DNA from: Epiperipatus broadwayi
Taxonomy: Eukaryota; Onychophora; Udeonychophora; Euonychophora; Peripatidae
NCBI GenBank assembly: GCA_028023455.1
Contig: JAQFVV010012398.1
Location: 9,632,682-9,696,681, forward strand
Length of the DNA stretch: 64,000 bases
Direction of reading: 5' to 3'
Shown here: in pieces, positions 37,849 through 50,069 of the stretch
Layout: every line of letters starts with the position of its first letter
How positions within the stretch are numbered: position 1 is the stretch's first letter
The notes under the pieces: generated by a model
The model's input: only the letters and a program-made list of their open reading frames with translations
The model's database searches: none
Told to the model about the DNA's origin: nothing
Position numbers and translations under genes: made by a program

Positions 37849-38540
37849 TTAGACTAAAGATTATCTACTTAATGAATGCAAAGTAGGGACTGTTTTCTAT
37901 CCGCTTTTAACATGTTGTGAGGGATGTATTCATAAACATATATGATCTCCAAGATGCACATTTAATGCTGAACCAGCACTCATCAGTGTTGGCTAAATCA
38001 CAATCTCTTACACGTATCTTTATCATTGTTGTATATATATAGATGGCCAATTTCTACAGTTTAATTGATGTGTCAAACTTACTGCACTCACAACTCTTAT
38101 GCAAAGTAGGGACTAGTTTCTATCCGCTTTTAACGCCTTGCATAAGAGTGGTTTAGTGAAAATTACACTGCAGACATATTATTCGTTAAGTGAATAATCT
38201 CAAATCTAATGAATGATTAATAAAAATTATTAATATACTTTCATTAAGTAGTTTATGTCAAAGTTGTGAGTGCAGTAAGTTGCAAAAACTGGCTATCTAT
38301 ATATATTAAAGAATGATAGAGATACGTGATTTGAAATGATAGAAAAATTGTGATCTGGGCCAACTGATAAGTATTAGTTCAGCATGAAAAATGAATTTTG
38401 GGGATCATACATTATATGTTTATAATTATACTTCTCCACAAAGTGTCAAAAGCAGATAAAAAACAGTCCTTCCCTATCTTGTAAGAGAATGATGGAGTGC
38501 AAATTACACTACAGAAATATTATTCATTAAGTACGTTATA
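37849..38540. mobile_element. Foldback element built partly from Rep-A core
   Basis: Outer arms, about 37880-38105 and 38250-38465, are diverged reverse complements. Each contains the Rep-A core ('gctgaaccagcactcatcag' on the left, 'ctgataagtattagttcagc' on the right), and each has 'gttgtgagtgcagtaagtt' or its complement toward the inside. Direct repeats are also present: 'gcaaagtagggact-tttctatccgctttt' at 37879 and 38101, and 'attacactgcagacatattattcgttaag' at 38161 and about 38502. The arrangement suggests a foldback that has itself been rearranged. No coding capacity. Confidence 0.65.
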
Positions 38541-38882
38541 CATGTGTTTCCCTGCCCCCTTTTTTTTGAATTGCAATTTTCTAGGAAAATATAAAAATCA
38601 CAAATTTAGTGTCAAATTAAAAAAGATAGAAGGACAGCAAGGGAGCTATTCATTCAGGGTTTTATAATAATTTATTTATTATATGTCTTCTAATTTCCAT
38701 CATAATTTTGTCCTATTTTATAAATTTTCAGGTTAGTGATGTTCAAGCTGTAAAAAAATGTTGTTTTTTTTTTTTTTAAAAAAAGGGGTAAACGGATATT
38801 TTTAAATGATATATATATATACTGAATATCTATTGAGATAGCAAAACTAATTAATCAAATCACAAAATAAGATATATATATA
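38541..38882. other. Unassigned AT-rich DNA
   Basis: Contains a T/A homopolymer near 38765 and an AT run near 38811. Nothing recognised. Confidence 0.5.
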
Positions 38883-38950
38883 TGGGAGACAGTGACGCTA
38901 ATTGATGAGTGCTGGTTCAGCACAAAATGCATCTTGGGGGGCATTTGTCT
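38883..38950 (+). repeat. Rep-A fragment
   Basis: Contains 'tatgggagacagtgac' and 'tgatgagtgctggttcagca' followed by 'aaaatgcatcttggggg', matching the central part of Rep-A. Confidence 0.6.
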
Positions 38951-39624
38951 TTTTATTGTATCTTTATTTATATGAATTTAAAAAGAATGGGGAAGCATGG
39001 AGGTTGTTCAATATATCTAAAAATGTAAATGAATAAATCAATACATAATTAAGCAAATGATGACATTTGATTATTATAATTTTATATTTACACGTAAATA
39101 ATTTTTTTTTTTAGGTAAATGAATATATATTTGGCTTAAAATTGAGCAAAATGAGATTTTTGGTATTTTTTTATTATTTGATATTTGATTTACAATTTAC
39201 TGCCACTATTTTCGGGTCAAAAAAAAAAAAAATCCATTATCTTCTTTAAATTTGTATATTTTCAAGCATTTAAAAATATATTTGTTAACATTTTTATAAA
39301 AGTTTATTTCAAATTTTATATATTTTCTATTGCAGCAAGAACAAAAAAAAAAAAAAGAGAGAGAGAGTGAGAAATTTTCCTTAAAGACTGTGGTGACATC
39401 TATGAAAAATGAATTAAGATTTAATAATAAATTTACGAAAAAAGTGTTGACACACACATATACTGATAATTACTACTACTACTAAATAGTTTATACTCCT
39501 GAAATATTAAAAAAAAAAATATCGTGGAATAAATATATATACTTTGTTGCTTTCATTTTTATATTTAAGCTACATATTTTTTTTATATCATTTATAATAA
39601 TAATAATAATATATATATATATAT

Positions 39625-39960
39625 ATGATAATAATGACATCAACAAAGGCTTTCAGCATTCTATCACCAGATTTTCAATGATATGGATGGCTGAAGAGCT
39701 GGAGAGTGGAGAAGATTGAAGCTTGTCCATTAAAGTTTGCAATTTTGCTATTTTAATATAAAACCGAACACAGATTATATATGTGTGTGGGAGATGATAA
39801 TCTGGACCAATTGATGAATACTGATTCGGCACGAAATACGTATATTGGAGATTTTTTTTTCTTCACATATATGTGGTCATGTGTATTGGTTATATTAGAT
39901 ATAGTGAATGACTTAAAGGAACTTGAAAGTCTGGGTTCAGATCCTCATTAATTATATCTG
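39625..39960 (+). repeat. Rep-A copy, long, plus orientation
   Basis: Runs in family order: 'gacatcaacaaaggcttt', 'gattttcaatgatatggatggctgaagag', 'gtccattaaagtttgcaattttgct', 'gtgtgtgggagatgataatctggacc', 'gatgaatactgattcggca', 'atgtggtcatgtgtattggtt', and a B-box-like 'gggttcagatcctc'. The left side abuts an AAT/AT microsatellite (about 39596-39626). Confidence 0.7.
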
Positions 39961-40012
39961 ACTTAAGTATATATACTAAATTTACATTTAAATATTAAAT
40001 ATATACTAATGA

Positions 40013-40090
40013 ATTTTTGTAATACAAAAATATTTTTTAAATTTAAATAATATTTTTGTAATACAAAAATATTTTTTAAATTTAAATAAT
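40013..40090. repeat. Tandem duplication, ~39-bp unit
   Basis: 'tttttgtaatacaaaaatat...aaatttaaataat' occurs twice head to tail with no visible mismatch. Confidence 0.9.
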
Positions 40091-40099
40091 AACGTTATT

Positions 40100-40470
40100 T
40101 GCAAATATATATAGCTTTAAGGAATTTGCCATCTCAACAATTCATTTTCTACACAAAATATTTATTAAAATAGATAATTTTGTTGTTTTAATATCTTTTT
40201 GCTTCTTACTACTTTTTAAATTTTGCAACAACTTTCTATTTTTTGTTTTTGTTTTATTTGTATCTTTTGTAACTCCTCAGCCTGTTTATTCGCTGTAAAA
40301 AATCCCCTATCAAAATGAATTAGGCATCATGAAGTACAGCGCTCGACCTCCCTCCACCCACCAAAAAAAAAAAAAAAAAGTAAAACAATCTTACATTTCT
40401 TATACTGCCTTTGAGTTCAGTTATATTTTGCTCTCAATTCCCCAAAAAAGAATTCAAAAGTTTTGTCAAG
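40100..40470. other. Unassigned AT-rich DNA
   Basis: Nothing recognised. Poly-A near 40360. Confidence 0.45.
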
Positions 40471-40474
40471 CGTT

Positions 40475-40572
40475 GTTAGCCGAAAGGTCATCGCAGCCGC
40501 CTTGCAAGCAAGTAGTTGGTTGCAGACGGTTGTGGGTACGCGTCCCGGCCGATGCTATGAAATATGAAAAAA
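40475..40572 (+). mobile_element. tRNA-derived SINE copy (Ala-TGC-like)
   Basis: GC-rich 90-bp tRNA-like block: an A-box-like region, 'ccttgcaag' resembling an anticodon loop with TGC, and B-box-like 'gggtacgcgtccc' followed by 'ggccgatgctatga' and an A-run. The anticodon stem pairs poorly and there is no acceptor pairing, so it is not a working tRNA. The tail 'gatgctatga' is shared with the copies at 41.9 and 49.0 kb. Confidence 0.7.
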
Positions 40573-40579
40573 AAAAAAA

Positions 40580-41065
40580 GTTTTGTTTAGAGTAATATCA
40601 TAAAGGCACATCATTAATAAGCCAATTAATGTACCAAAATTATTTTCAATATCTTTTATTATGTTCTTTTTTTGCACATCTTTTCTATAAATCCATGCCT
40701 ACTTGCTTCACATTTTCTGTTTGATTCGTTCTTTTTATTTCTTGGTTCATTTATATTGTATTTCAGTTATATTAAAACTTCTGTTGGTCACACTACTTTA
40801 TCAGTGCTTTTTATATGAGATTTGTATCTCACCTGTCACTGCTGTGCAATTTTGTACAGTTCAAATATGACGGCAGTGGGAGAAACATTGGCTTCCCCAA
40901 TTGTGATTAAAAAAAGAGAAGCATATAGTGATTCATTTTTTGTGGAATCAGGATGTATCTGGTATATAAAATACTTTGTGCATATTATGGAGAAAGTGTT
41001 TTGTCAAAACGAACTATATATGAATGAAAAAGAGAAGTTCAAAGAAGATCACACTATGAATTGTA
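40580..41065. other. Mostly unassigned; may include decayed 5' part of the mariner element
   Basis: The plus frame 40822-41124 is open over 100 codons. Only its last part (about 41065 onward, including SFLEFLRANIGS) lines up with mariner transposase; the rest was not identified. Confidence 0.35.
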
Positions 41066-41568
41066 AAATTGATGCTTATAGTTTTCTGGAATTCTTAAGG
41101 GCCAATATTGGATCAATATCATAAAAAAACATCAACAATCAACACTACTCACTACAGTGAGATGCTCAAAACTGAAGCCTAAAATTTGGATAAAATGCAA
41201 AAACTTCTATGCAATGGCACCAATTGCCACAATACTGATATTCACCAAAAATTTGAGTATGTTGGAGCATCCTCTTAGTAGTCCTGATTTTCCATCATCA
41301 GATTATCAGCTGTTTGGTTCTCTGATAAAAAAATCCAAGGACAAAGATTCACATATGATGAAGAGATGAAGACTATGATGCAACCATGGCCAGCTATTCA
41401 GCCTAAAATATTTTTTGATAAGAAAATATGAAAAGTTGTTGACAGAAAGATAAAATGGATTAAAAAACAGGGTGATTGTGTCAAAAAATGATACATTTGT
41501 CTTTTCTAAAAGTTGATTAAAATAAATTTTGTGTCCAAGTGCAGATAATTTTGATTCACTCTTGTATC
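41066..41568 (+). pseudogene. mariner (Tc1/mariner superfamily) transposase C-terminus with 3' terminus
   Basis: Broken plus frames follow mariner order: SFLEFLRANI (family: ...FLEKGTTIN), NNQHYS (family: NSEYY), HQKFEYVG then LEHPLSSPDFPSSDYQLFGS, matching the LLEHPPYSPDLAPSDYHLFG block that holds the third catalytic Asp of DD34D transposases. After that come FFDKKI- and GDCVKK-like ends near the stop at about 41490. The sequence then reaches 'gtccaagtgcagataattttgattcactcttgta' (about 41536-41568), which looks like the terminal inverted repeat of such elements. No left TIR was found. It is a 5'-incomplete, stop-ridden fossil. Confidence 0.75.
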
Positions 41569-41878
41569 AAACAAATGTCATAGTTAAAAAAAAAATCAAT
41601 TTAAATATATTAAGCTTATTCATTTAAGTTATACATTTAAAAATGCCTTTAAATTTGTAAAATGTCAATTAATATTCATTGTAAACTTCTTAACTTTTGA
41701 AAATATTTTATTTAAAAAAAAAAGTTCAATACTTGATATGCAAGTCAATGGCTAATTCCAAAAACAACATGCCTATTAAAATTTGAATATTGAATGTTTA
41801 TCAAATGCACAAGCATTTAGTTCTTAAATGTTTATGTTTTGCCATTATAATTACCACTAAATATATATGCATTTCTCA

Positions 41879-41950
41879 CAGCTGCTTTACAAGCAGTTGT
41901 CCCGGGTTAGCGGGTTCGCTTCCCGGCTGATGCTATGACACATGAGAGGA
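41879..41950 (+). mobile_element. tRNA-derived SINE copy, 5'-truncated
   Basis: Keeps an anticodon arm (GCTGC / GCAGT with loop 'tttacaa') and a T-arm with B-box 'gggttcgcttccc', followed by 'ggctgatgctatgacacatgagagg'. The D-arm and A-box are missing and a small insertion ('gggttagc') precedes the B-box. Confidence 0.7.
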
Positions 41951-43204
41951 AAATATATATGCCTTGGATATATATAGAAATTTAAATTTATAATAAAAAA
42001 AAGTAAGAACTAAAAAGAAAAAGAATTGAAGAAACAGTGTAAATAATCCTAAAATTAATCAGAAAATAAAAATAAAGTGTTTGTATGAAATGTAAGTTGG
42101 TGCTTACATCTTGCAGATCTTTGAGTTTATTGATTATATAAATTATATTACTTTATAAAAGTCTTAATCTATATGACCATTTTATAAATGATAAGTTTAA
42201 TTTTATTTAGTCTTGAACTGCTAGTACTAATTTCTAGACCTTTTAAACATAAAGTCTAGTAAAACTTTTTAAAATTTGAGTTATTTAAGGAAAAAAAAAA
42301 TCTAACATTCATCATCACATTTACAGTCAAAGGGTTTTGAAGTTTTCCAAATGCCAAACTGAATTAAGTATTATATTGTATCTAAAATAATAATTATAAG
42401 AAATATCTAAAAACTTCATTTTTTTTTTAATAAAAAACAAAACAAACAAAAAAAAAACTGATGGGAATATTGTCACTACATTATGAAATATTCATTGATT
42501 TGCAGTGTCAAGGTAATACATTTCTCACAAAGAATTCAATTTTGCAATGTTCAAGCAAAATATTTTCTGAAAAGTAAGATAAATAAATGGACCAAAATTT
42601 TCTGGGCATTTAAGTAAGCTGATTCCATTTGATAATAAAAATGCCTCACAAAACAAAATTATGAAATAGACAAAATATATAAAAATAAATAAAGCACGAT
42701 TACAAAAGAATTATTTATTCTAACAGAAATTTCCTTATATTAAACCTTCAGAAAATCTAAAATGTATAGATAAGATCAAATGTTTTTCTTCTATACAGTG
42801 AAGATCTAATGATAAAAGGAAATTGTATTCCATATTATAGAAATATAAATAAATAATTCATATATGTCTTCTGTTAGATATAATTTCTGATCAGTGATAA
42901 ATTGCCTGCAGTGATCAAAAAAAAAAAAAAGGAAGACAGAAGACAGATATCAATTGAAACAATATTCTCTAGTTATAAAAATAATAATAAACTAGATTAC
43001 TCCCATAGGGGGGACTGACGGACATATTCTATTAACACACAAAATAAAAATGTAAGCCAGATTTCTGAAGAGTAATATTTCAAAAATTATCATCTATAAC
43101 TTATATATTTCCTTGATATAATTTTTGATAATTAACAACATAACAAGTGGAAAAATATACTTTTTTTTTTTTATAACACATTTGAAATATAATAAATAAT
43201 TACA
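41951..43204. other. Unassigned AT-rich DNA
   Basis: Nothing recognised. A G-run lies at about 43008. Confidence 0.45.
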
Positions 43205-43665
43205 TATACTAACAAAACATCACATAATTTTACATCACATGATCCCCATTTCTTATGCTTGCTCATAACTGTTATTAAAACAGGCAATACTCTCCATACA
43301 ATAGTGCCACTCAGTGCAAGCCAGAGTAATCAATGAACTGTATGGAGAGTATTGCCTGTTTTAATCACATAACTTTCCCAGCCCACATTAAAAAGAATAA
43401 TTCACTCAAATTACTCTTACTCATACAAGACATATACTTTAAACAAAGAATCATATGACTTTCAGTTTATATTCAATATTTGCTCTAGGAGCAATGATCC
43501 GCACTGCTACTCTCATTCATATAATATATATTTATACATATCAAACAAAACATCACATAACTGTCCAACTCACATCAACATTTGCTTTAATTAAGAAAAG
43601 TAATCTACTTTATTACACTTACTCATGCAAAATATGTATACCAAACAAAGCATCATTTGATTCTT
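43205..43665. repeat. Degenerate tandem array, ~95-105-bp unit
   Basis: The motif 'aacaaa(g/a)catcacataa(c)t' recurs near 43215, 43365 (partial), 43446, 43546 and 43641, each time followed by 'ttcccagcccacatt'/'gtccaactcacatca' and 'ttactcat(g)caa' segments. Units have diverged, and one is interrupted by the inverted repeat listed next. Confidence 0.5.
43274..43365. mobile_element. Short MITE-like element with perfect 27-bp inverted repeats
   Basis: 43274-43300 ('attaaaacaggcaatactct'...) and 43339-43365 are exact reverse complements around a 38-nt centre. It lies within the tandem array, consistent with a late insertion. RNA from here would form a stable hairpin, so a small-RNA locus is an alternative. 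Confidence 0.7.
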
Positions 43666-43669
43666 CTAG

Positions 43670-46600
43670 CTAACAAATGCCTCTCCAACAATCCCATTTA
43701 GTGGAACTGTGAAAAAAAGGGCATTATTTATCAGTCTTATCACTTACTGAATACTTATGATTTAAGATTGTTTTTCATGATTTTGCCCTATTAATAAAAA
43801 TAGCTAATCCCATTTTTATTGATTAATATGAAATGATTAAGCCGGCTAATGCAATGGCTACTTGAAGATTTTTCAAGTTTTACATAATCCAGATTCAAAT
43901 TCAGGTTGAATATAATAACAGGTAAATGCACTACCCATCACAAATAGGGTCCTTTATAAATGAGTAAATGTGTGCATATATATACACACACAAATGTAGT
44001 ATACTTTTCATTAACATTAATTATATTAGATTCATCACAATTCATTCTGCAATTTTATTAGTTAAAAGTGGTTTTCAATCAAAATGTATCTATTATTTAG
44101 TAATACGTGGCTCTATATATACATACACGTTTGTGCATATATATCAGAATAAAGAATTTCCTGGAATAATATAAGTTTCGTGTTCTAGATAAGTTCAGTC
44201 AAAGACAAAATGCATTTGAAGTTTTATTTATTGCGATAAATTCTATTCTATATCATATATTTAATGTTTTAGAATAATAATAAAAATTGAGTGAAAAATT
44301 ATATTTTAACTAAAAAAAAAAAATCCTTCACAATATTTTACATAAAATATATTTAAGGTCTAAAATCAATATCAATAAAAGTACATCTCCAATAATGCTC
44401 TCTGATTTAAACTAATATTCTTCAAGAACTCAATCTTTTCAAGATTATAAGATTGCATATAGTTGAATTAAAAAAAAAAAAAAAACGGGTCAAATACTAA
44501 TCATTTTTAGAAATGTATTTTTTTTAAAAAAAAAAAAAATCAGAATTTTGCCTTTTTATATATATCCGCCTTTAAACAGACAAATAAAATATGGCTTAAA
44601 AATTAATAATAAACTTATTTATTTTTTGTTCCAATGTGCATAAAATGAATCTGCCGATTCTTCATCTAAACGTGGTTTTTTTTTTCTTAATAGCTTAAAA
44701 CCATTCATATATTATTAAGTAATAAATTTCTTATTGTCTTACTTTGAATGTGTTATTAGTCAATTACATAAAAATGAAAATAGTATTAATAAAAAGATCA
44801 TCCATATATGGTTTGTGAATAAAATTTCCTTTTGAAAGATAAAAAGATCATCCATTAAAATTTATTAGATTCGCTAGATGCAACCGATCTTTCAGAACAT
44901 CTCTAAATTTTAATATTTTAAAGTACAATTCTAAATTTGATTTGCTAAAGTAAATTATAGGAATATTTATAAATTGAAATTCGAATCTGGATGTGATGAA
45001 ATTATTTTTTTTTTTCTTCAGGTAATTAGTTATAATATTTTTCTTTCAGATAGTCAACTATGATCCCATGTTAATCATAAATGACTATATGATAGTAATG
45101 ACTATATGATAGTAAACAAAAATATAATTCTTATATGATGTTACATTTATCACTGATATGAGAGTTTTAGATTACTGAGGTTTATCACTACTTTAATGGC
45201 AAGAAATGGAAACCATGATCAATGATGACCATTAGGCTACAAGACTTTTAGTTTGGCATTCATAGAACAACTATTCAATCTCATTGCATAAGACATTTAT
45301 TCAAAAAACAGTTTATTTAATAAATATATGATAATTTTTATTTTCATCACTTTCTTTTCAAAAAAGAGATAATGTAAGTTCCATAATTTAACAAAGAAAA
45401 TTCATTTATATATATTTTGAAGACCGTCAAATGTTCGAATCAATTACTTATAACTATTGCATTTCCCTGTAAAAGAGCAACAATATGACATAAATGATTG
45501 CATAAAATGACTAACAATACATAGAAAAATCAGATTATGGATTGATGCTCTGAATTTTCCACTTCCATAATTATAGACTTTTGCACTATGCAATAATTGT
45601 TGTGGAAAGATTTTTTTTGGCAGATATGTATAGATCAATACCACTTGCTCAAATGTCTAATCCCAAAAACCATAAGCAAAATTGAACAAATGATACAGTG
45701 GCAAAATGTTTTTTAATCAAGCCATGATTTGTGAAATGTAAAATATCTGCATTGACCCCTAAGCAACTGAACACTCAAATTGAATTAATTACAAAAATTT
45801 TCTATTGATACTTTATTCCAAATCAAAACATATTTTGTTTTTAATCAGTGATATATATTATTGCTTTTAATATTATATTTTATTAATTTGTAATTTAGAT
45901 TTGTTCTTTTGCTTTATATTTATAGTTCAGTTCTAATTAATTAATTAATATTATTACAATTTGATTTTGTAAGTGCCAAATTTCTTGCATTTATACTTTT
46001 GACACCATTCCAATTTAGATACATATATTAATGAATATTACAAATTATTTACAAAGCTAAATATTATCTTTATCATTTACTTTCAATTTAGCTAAAGATT
46101 AACATATCTTATTTCTAATGAATCCAAATCCAACCACATGGTATTTTTAATCCATCTCCATCCATCTTTTGTTCATATGTAATACCTTAAATAAATTTTT
46201 AAAACCTCCATTTCATCACATCTTTTTACAGCACACTAATAAAGACTTCCTTTTCTGTCCAACCTTTTCAAAAATGGTTTAGTAATGTGATAAAATGAGG
46301 GATGCACTGTCAAAATCAAACAAGTTTATAATATCTCTGCATAATTATTGAACTTCCACAAGATATTAAAAATGGATAGAGGGTATGTAATTAAAAAAAA
46401 CCCATCAAGCTGTCATTTTAAAAGTATGGAAATACAGGAGTTTGACATTTCTAGTTTAGTTATAAATAAAAATTGTTGCAAAATGCATACATAATGTGAA
46501 AGTAACTTGAGTTTCTGCACTAATGGATGATTGTGATATAGTGGAGTTAAGAAGAGGCATGCATTGATAAAATAAAACTTAAACATCATTTCACCAAAAT

Positions 46601-48985
46601 CTTTTTCCTATATTTGTTAAAAAATATGTCTCATGACACTCCTCTCTTTCTTTCTCAATTAATAAACAATTCAAGAGTTATTAAGTTCACAACTAAGTGA
46701 AACTGTGGCAAAAAATAGTTCATTGTCAAATTAATGTTTGAACAAGTCAGGGACTTCTGCATGCCTGCATATGAAATAACAAAATATTCAAATAAGTGTA
46801 TACTCTTCTTTCTTTTTTCAAATTTAGTTCAGTTTAAAAATATTAATATTTATAAAATATATCTCTATTTTTTTTCTTTTAAAACTCTAATTACAATAAT
46901 AAACAAGTTTAAAAAAAATGCAATACATTTTATATAATAATATTTTTGAAATGATCAAAAAAATATTTAATAGTTAGTGTAGTAAAAATAATACTTTCAC
47001 ATACATGAAATAGTAAAAGTCATGGACTTGCATACATTCTCTTCACAAAATGATAATGGTGAAAGTAAAAAAAAACAACACTAAACATGTTTGGGTATTG
47101 TTTTAATAGACACTCTAAGATATTTTTCATCTAGAGGATTTCAGCAATGGTCTGCCAGAAAACACATAATAAATGAGCTCAGATGATTTGACAAAAGTGC
47201 CAATAAAGTTTTCACAATATTAAGCCCAATTCTCATTAAAAATTTCAAATGAATAAGCATGGATTGAAAATATTGATGTGTTTTCATCATGGACTCCTAG
47301 GTGCTGGAGGGTTGCATTAAGATTTAGTTGATGTGCTCTCAGTTTCAAGATTCCTCACTGATTAAAGCCACACATGCAAAAATCCTCTTGTATTCATTGG
47401 TTGCTAAGGCTTGTACTGTATAATACTACTATGTGGAGAGTTTCTAGTATACTTTGTTCTTTTTTCTTTCAGTGAAATTTGATATTCATAGCACTTTATT
47501 GGTACTCATTCTTTACATTAATTTAGACATGTTTTCTGCTGTTATATTTGATTTTTTTTGTTAATTATAAATATGTTAATGTTTTGAACAAAATATCAGT
47601 AGCAGTTTATAAATATTTTCAATAGAATATCTAAAATTGTTTTGATTTTATCACTTGCTAATTATAGCCATATTTCTTTTTTTTTAAACTTTCTTTAACA
47701 TTTGATATTTTTTATTTGTATTAGATAAAATATTGGGAATACTTTATGGTACTTTTGCCAAATTGTTCAAGGTTGTGTCAATGTTTGTTCCTCAGAGACA
47801 AAAATGTCCTAGAATGTCTATTAAAATAGTACCCATTGCTTTGTCTTAATGTTTTATTGTAAAACCAAAATATAAAAAATTAATCATGGTATAAGTCAGC
47901 ACAAATTAATCCACAACAGATAAATTAATATATATAGAATATAAAATATATATATGAAAATAGATGCCTTATGTTGTTAAAAAAATATTTTAAAAAATAG
48001 GGTTCCAAAATTTAAATAATTTAATTACTTCTATTACTAATCTGCTTTCATAAAATAGTATGCATTCAGCAATAGTTTTTAAAATATTAAGAATATTACC
48101 TCACTAATATTGTTATTATTATTTGTTATAAGCGGGGGGGGGGGTCATTATAAATTACAAGGCTTTATATAAATAAACGTACAAAATTATTTTTAAAAAA
48201 TAAACAGGATCTGATATCATTATCGTAATGATTCTGTCATTACAGTAGCTGAAAAATAAAATTAAGCCAGCTCGAAAAATATCCTCTAGCAATAGAAACT
48301 GGCCAGGCCAAAAAATTACATTCACATCTAATCAGGCTAAAAATTTCTTTTCTTTTAGTAAAAAAAAAAAAAAATGAAACTCATTTATTTTTATTTTTTG
48401 TTCCATTACACATTATTCTCCTGTCTTCCGTTTCAGCCTTGAATAAACCGTCATAACTGACTTTAAAGTATAAAATTAATATCTAGAATCAGATGAAGCA
48501 GAAGAAGAAACAAAATATCTTGAAAAGATATCATGCCTTGATAGTTCACAACATCCCAGCAAATATTTGGATTCTCTATTTATTGTAAAAATATTTTAAT
48601 CCCTTTTTTTCTACAGTAATTTTTGAAGACCCAAAATTAATTTGAAAACTTTAATTTCATTTTTTTTGCTAGTTTATATCTATATCTATACATGAGTGTT
48701 TACATAATATATATATATATGTATGTTTGCATTATACGTAAATATATATATACGCATACGAGTATCTATGTGATATATATACATGCATGCAAAAATTAAA
48801 TATTATAAGATTTGATCCGATATGTAATAATAATTTGTGTTTATGTGTAGTAATATATAAAATTAGCTGAAGTTTAAAATATATAAAATAAAATTGGAAA
48901 TAGAATAAACACACATTAGCCGAGAAATGTACAAATCTACTTTCTTTCTATCAACAACCCTTAGATTTGCTTATATAAAAAAGCT
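43670..48985. other. Long unassigned AT-rich stretch
   Basis: About 5.3 kb without a recognised gene or transposon protein. Minor features: poly-A/T tracts near 44470 and 44520; an 18-bp direct repeat around 45084-45120 ('atgactatatgatagta'); a somewhat GC-richer unassigned patch near 47140-47450; a G10 run near 48135; AT microsatellites near 48705-48780. Open frames here are short and lack splice context. Confidence 0.45.
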
Positions 48986-49004
48986 GACTGTGCCCCCCCC
49001 CCAT

Positions 49005-49078
49005 GTGTCAAAGCGTTGACCGGGAAGCGAACCCGGGTCAGCTGCTTGGAAGGCAGCTACGCTAACCACAAGGTTTTT
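49005..49078 (-). mobile_element. tRNA-Gly(TCC)-like SINE or tRNA pseudogene
   Basis: The minus strand reads 'gtggttagcgtagctgcctt' then 'ccaagcagctgacccgggtt' then 'cgcttcccggtcaacgc'. A 5-bp anticodon stem (GCTGC/GCAGC) holds loop CTTCCAA with anticodon TCC at 49048-49050. The T-arm (CCGGG/CCCGG) and B-box are intact, and the 3' acceptor strand 'caacgc' is that of tRNA-Gly. The matching 5' acceptor strand is replaced by 'aaacctt', so it cannot fold as a complete tRNA. The tail 'tttgacacatg' is shared with the 41.9 kb copy, placing it in the same SINE family. Confidence 0.75.
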
Positions 49079-49339
49079 TTTATTCATAGATAGAAAGAAT
49101 TATACTGTTTTATATGCATATATAAAAATCAGTCAGCATATAACAAAATATACTCAAACATTTAAAGTGACCGATTGAAATTGGCATAAGAAACTTTTAG
49201 TTTTACAGTTAATCACTGTATTTAAAATGCATACAACTAAATAATCAGATGATTAGTCATTGAGGAAGTCACGTGACATTTGAGCATCAGAAACTGCAGG
49301 ATGATCTTTGATCCCAAAACCTTCACTTTTTAACTTTTA

Positions 49340-49925
49340 AACATCATCATTTTCAACCATTATCAATTCATTGCAGAATAAAAGTCTCAACAATTTTAAT
49401 CTAATTTCTTTTTTCCATAGTGTCGCTTCTCTACATCATACTAACAACTTCCTTATTTCATCCATCTATCACATATGTAATCACTTTCAAGATCTTTTAC
49501 AATATCTCAGGATCCAGTTTAAAAGTAAAATTGGCCACCCATTATCATCTCTTCTGTCCAGTCAACTTCAATTCTTATAATAATGTCAATTATAGCTTTT
49601 TGTTTTCTCACTCGAGTGTTTTGCATTCAATCCCTTCTTGTTACTCCTAATATACATATATCTATATTTCAATAAATGGTCTGAAATCTCTGCATTGCCC
49701 TTCCATTAAGAGTTCAAGTCTTAGAACCTGAAATAAAAGCTAACAAAACACATCTTTTAAAAGTCTTTCATTTCAAACCCATTGATATATTTCCTTTTAA
49801 TATTAACTTATTTTTACTCAAAGTACTCAATCCAAGTTTAATTCTATGATTATTTTCATCCACCATTAAATTTCCAATAATTTTGATCAAAGTACCTGTA
49901 GTTTTTCTATGAAGTATGATAACTT
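49340..49925 (-). pseudogene. RTE-type LINE copy, 3' part (diverged; continues at 50745-51178)
   Basis: Colinear with the RTE copy at 62.94-63.54 kb but much more diverged. It begins with the 3' end ('catcattttcaaccattatcaattcattgcag') and passes the C-terminal region ('ttatttcatccatctatcaca'). It reaches the NHRIKLGLSTLSKNKLILKG segment (family: INHRIKLGW-x-x-F-x-RN-x-LILKGNMP) in the frame at 49768-49959. The C-terminal part is broken by stops. It stops matching near 49925, where an insertion of about 820 bp begins. Confidence 0.75.
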
Positions 49926-49991
49926 TGTTTCTTATTGCATTGCCAAACCCATATAACATTAATATAATTTACTTTCTTTCTTTTTTTTTTA

Positions 49992-50069
<78 letters not shown>

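Noticed and set aside
43205-43665. CRISPR-like array
   Set aside because: Units are about 100 bp, diverged and without constant repeat/spacer alternation; the genome is eukaryotic.
49013-49075. Functional tRNA-Gly(TCC) gene
   Set aside because: The 5' acceptor strand is missing and the 3' tail is shared with SINE copies, so a tRNA-derived repeat fits better.
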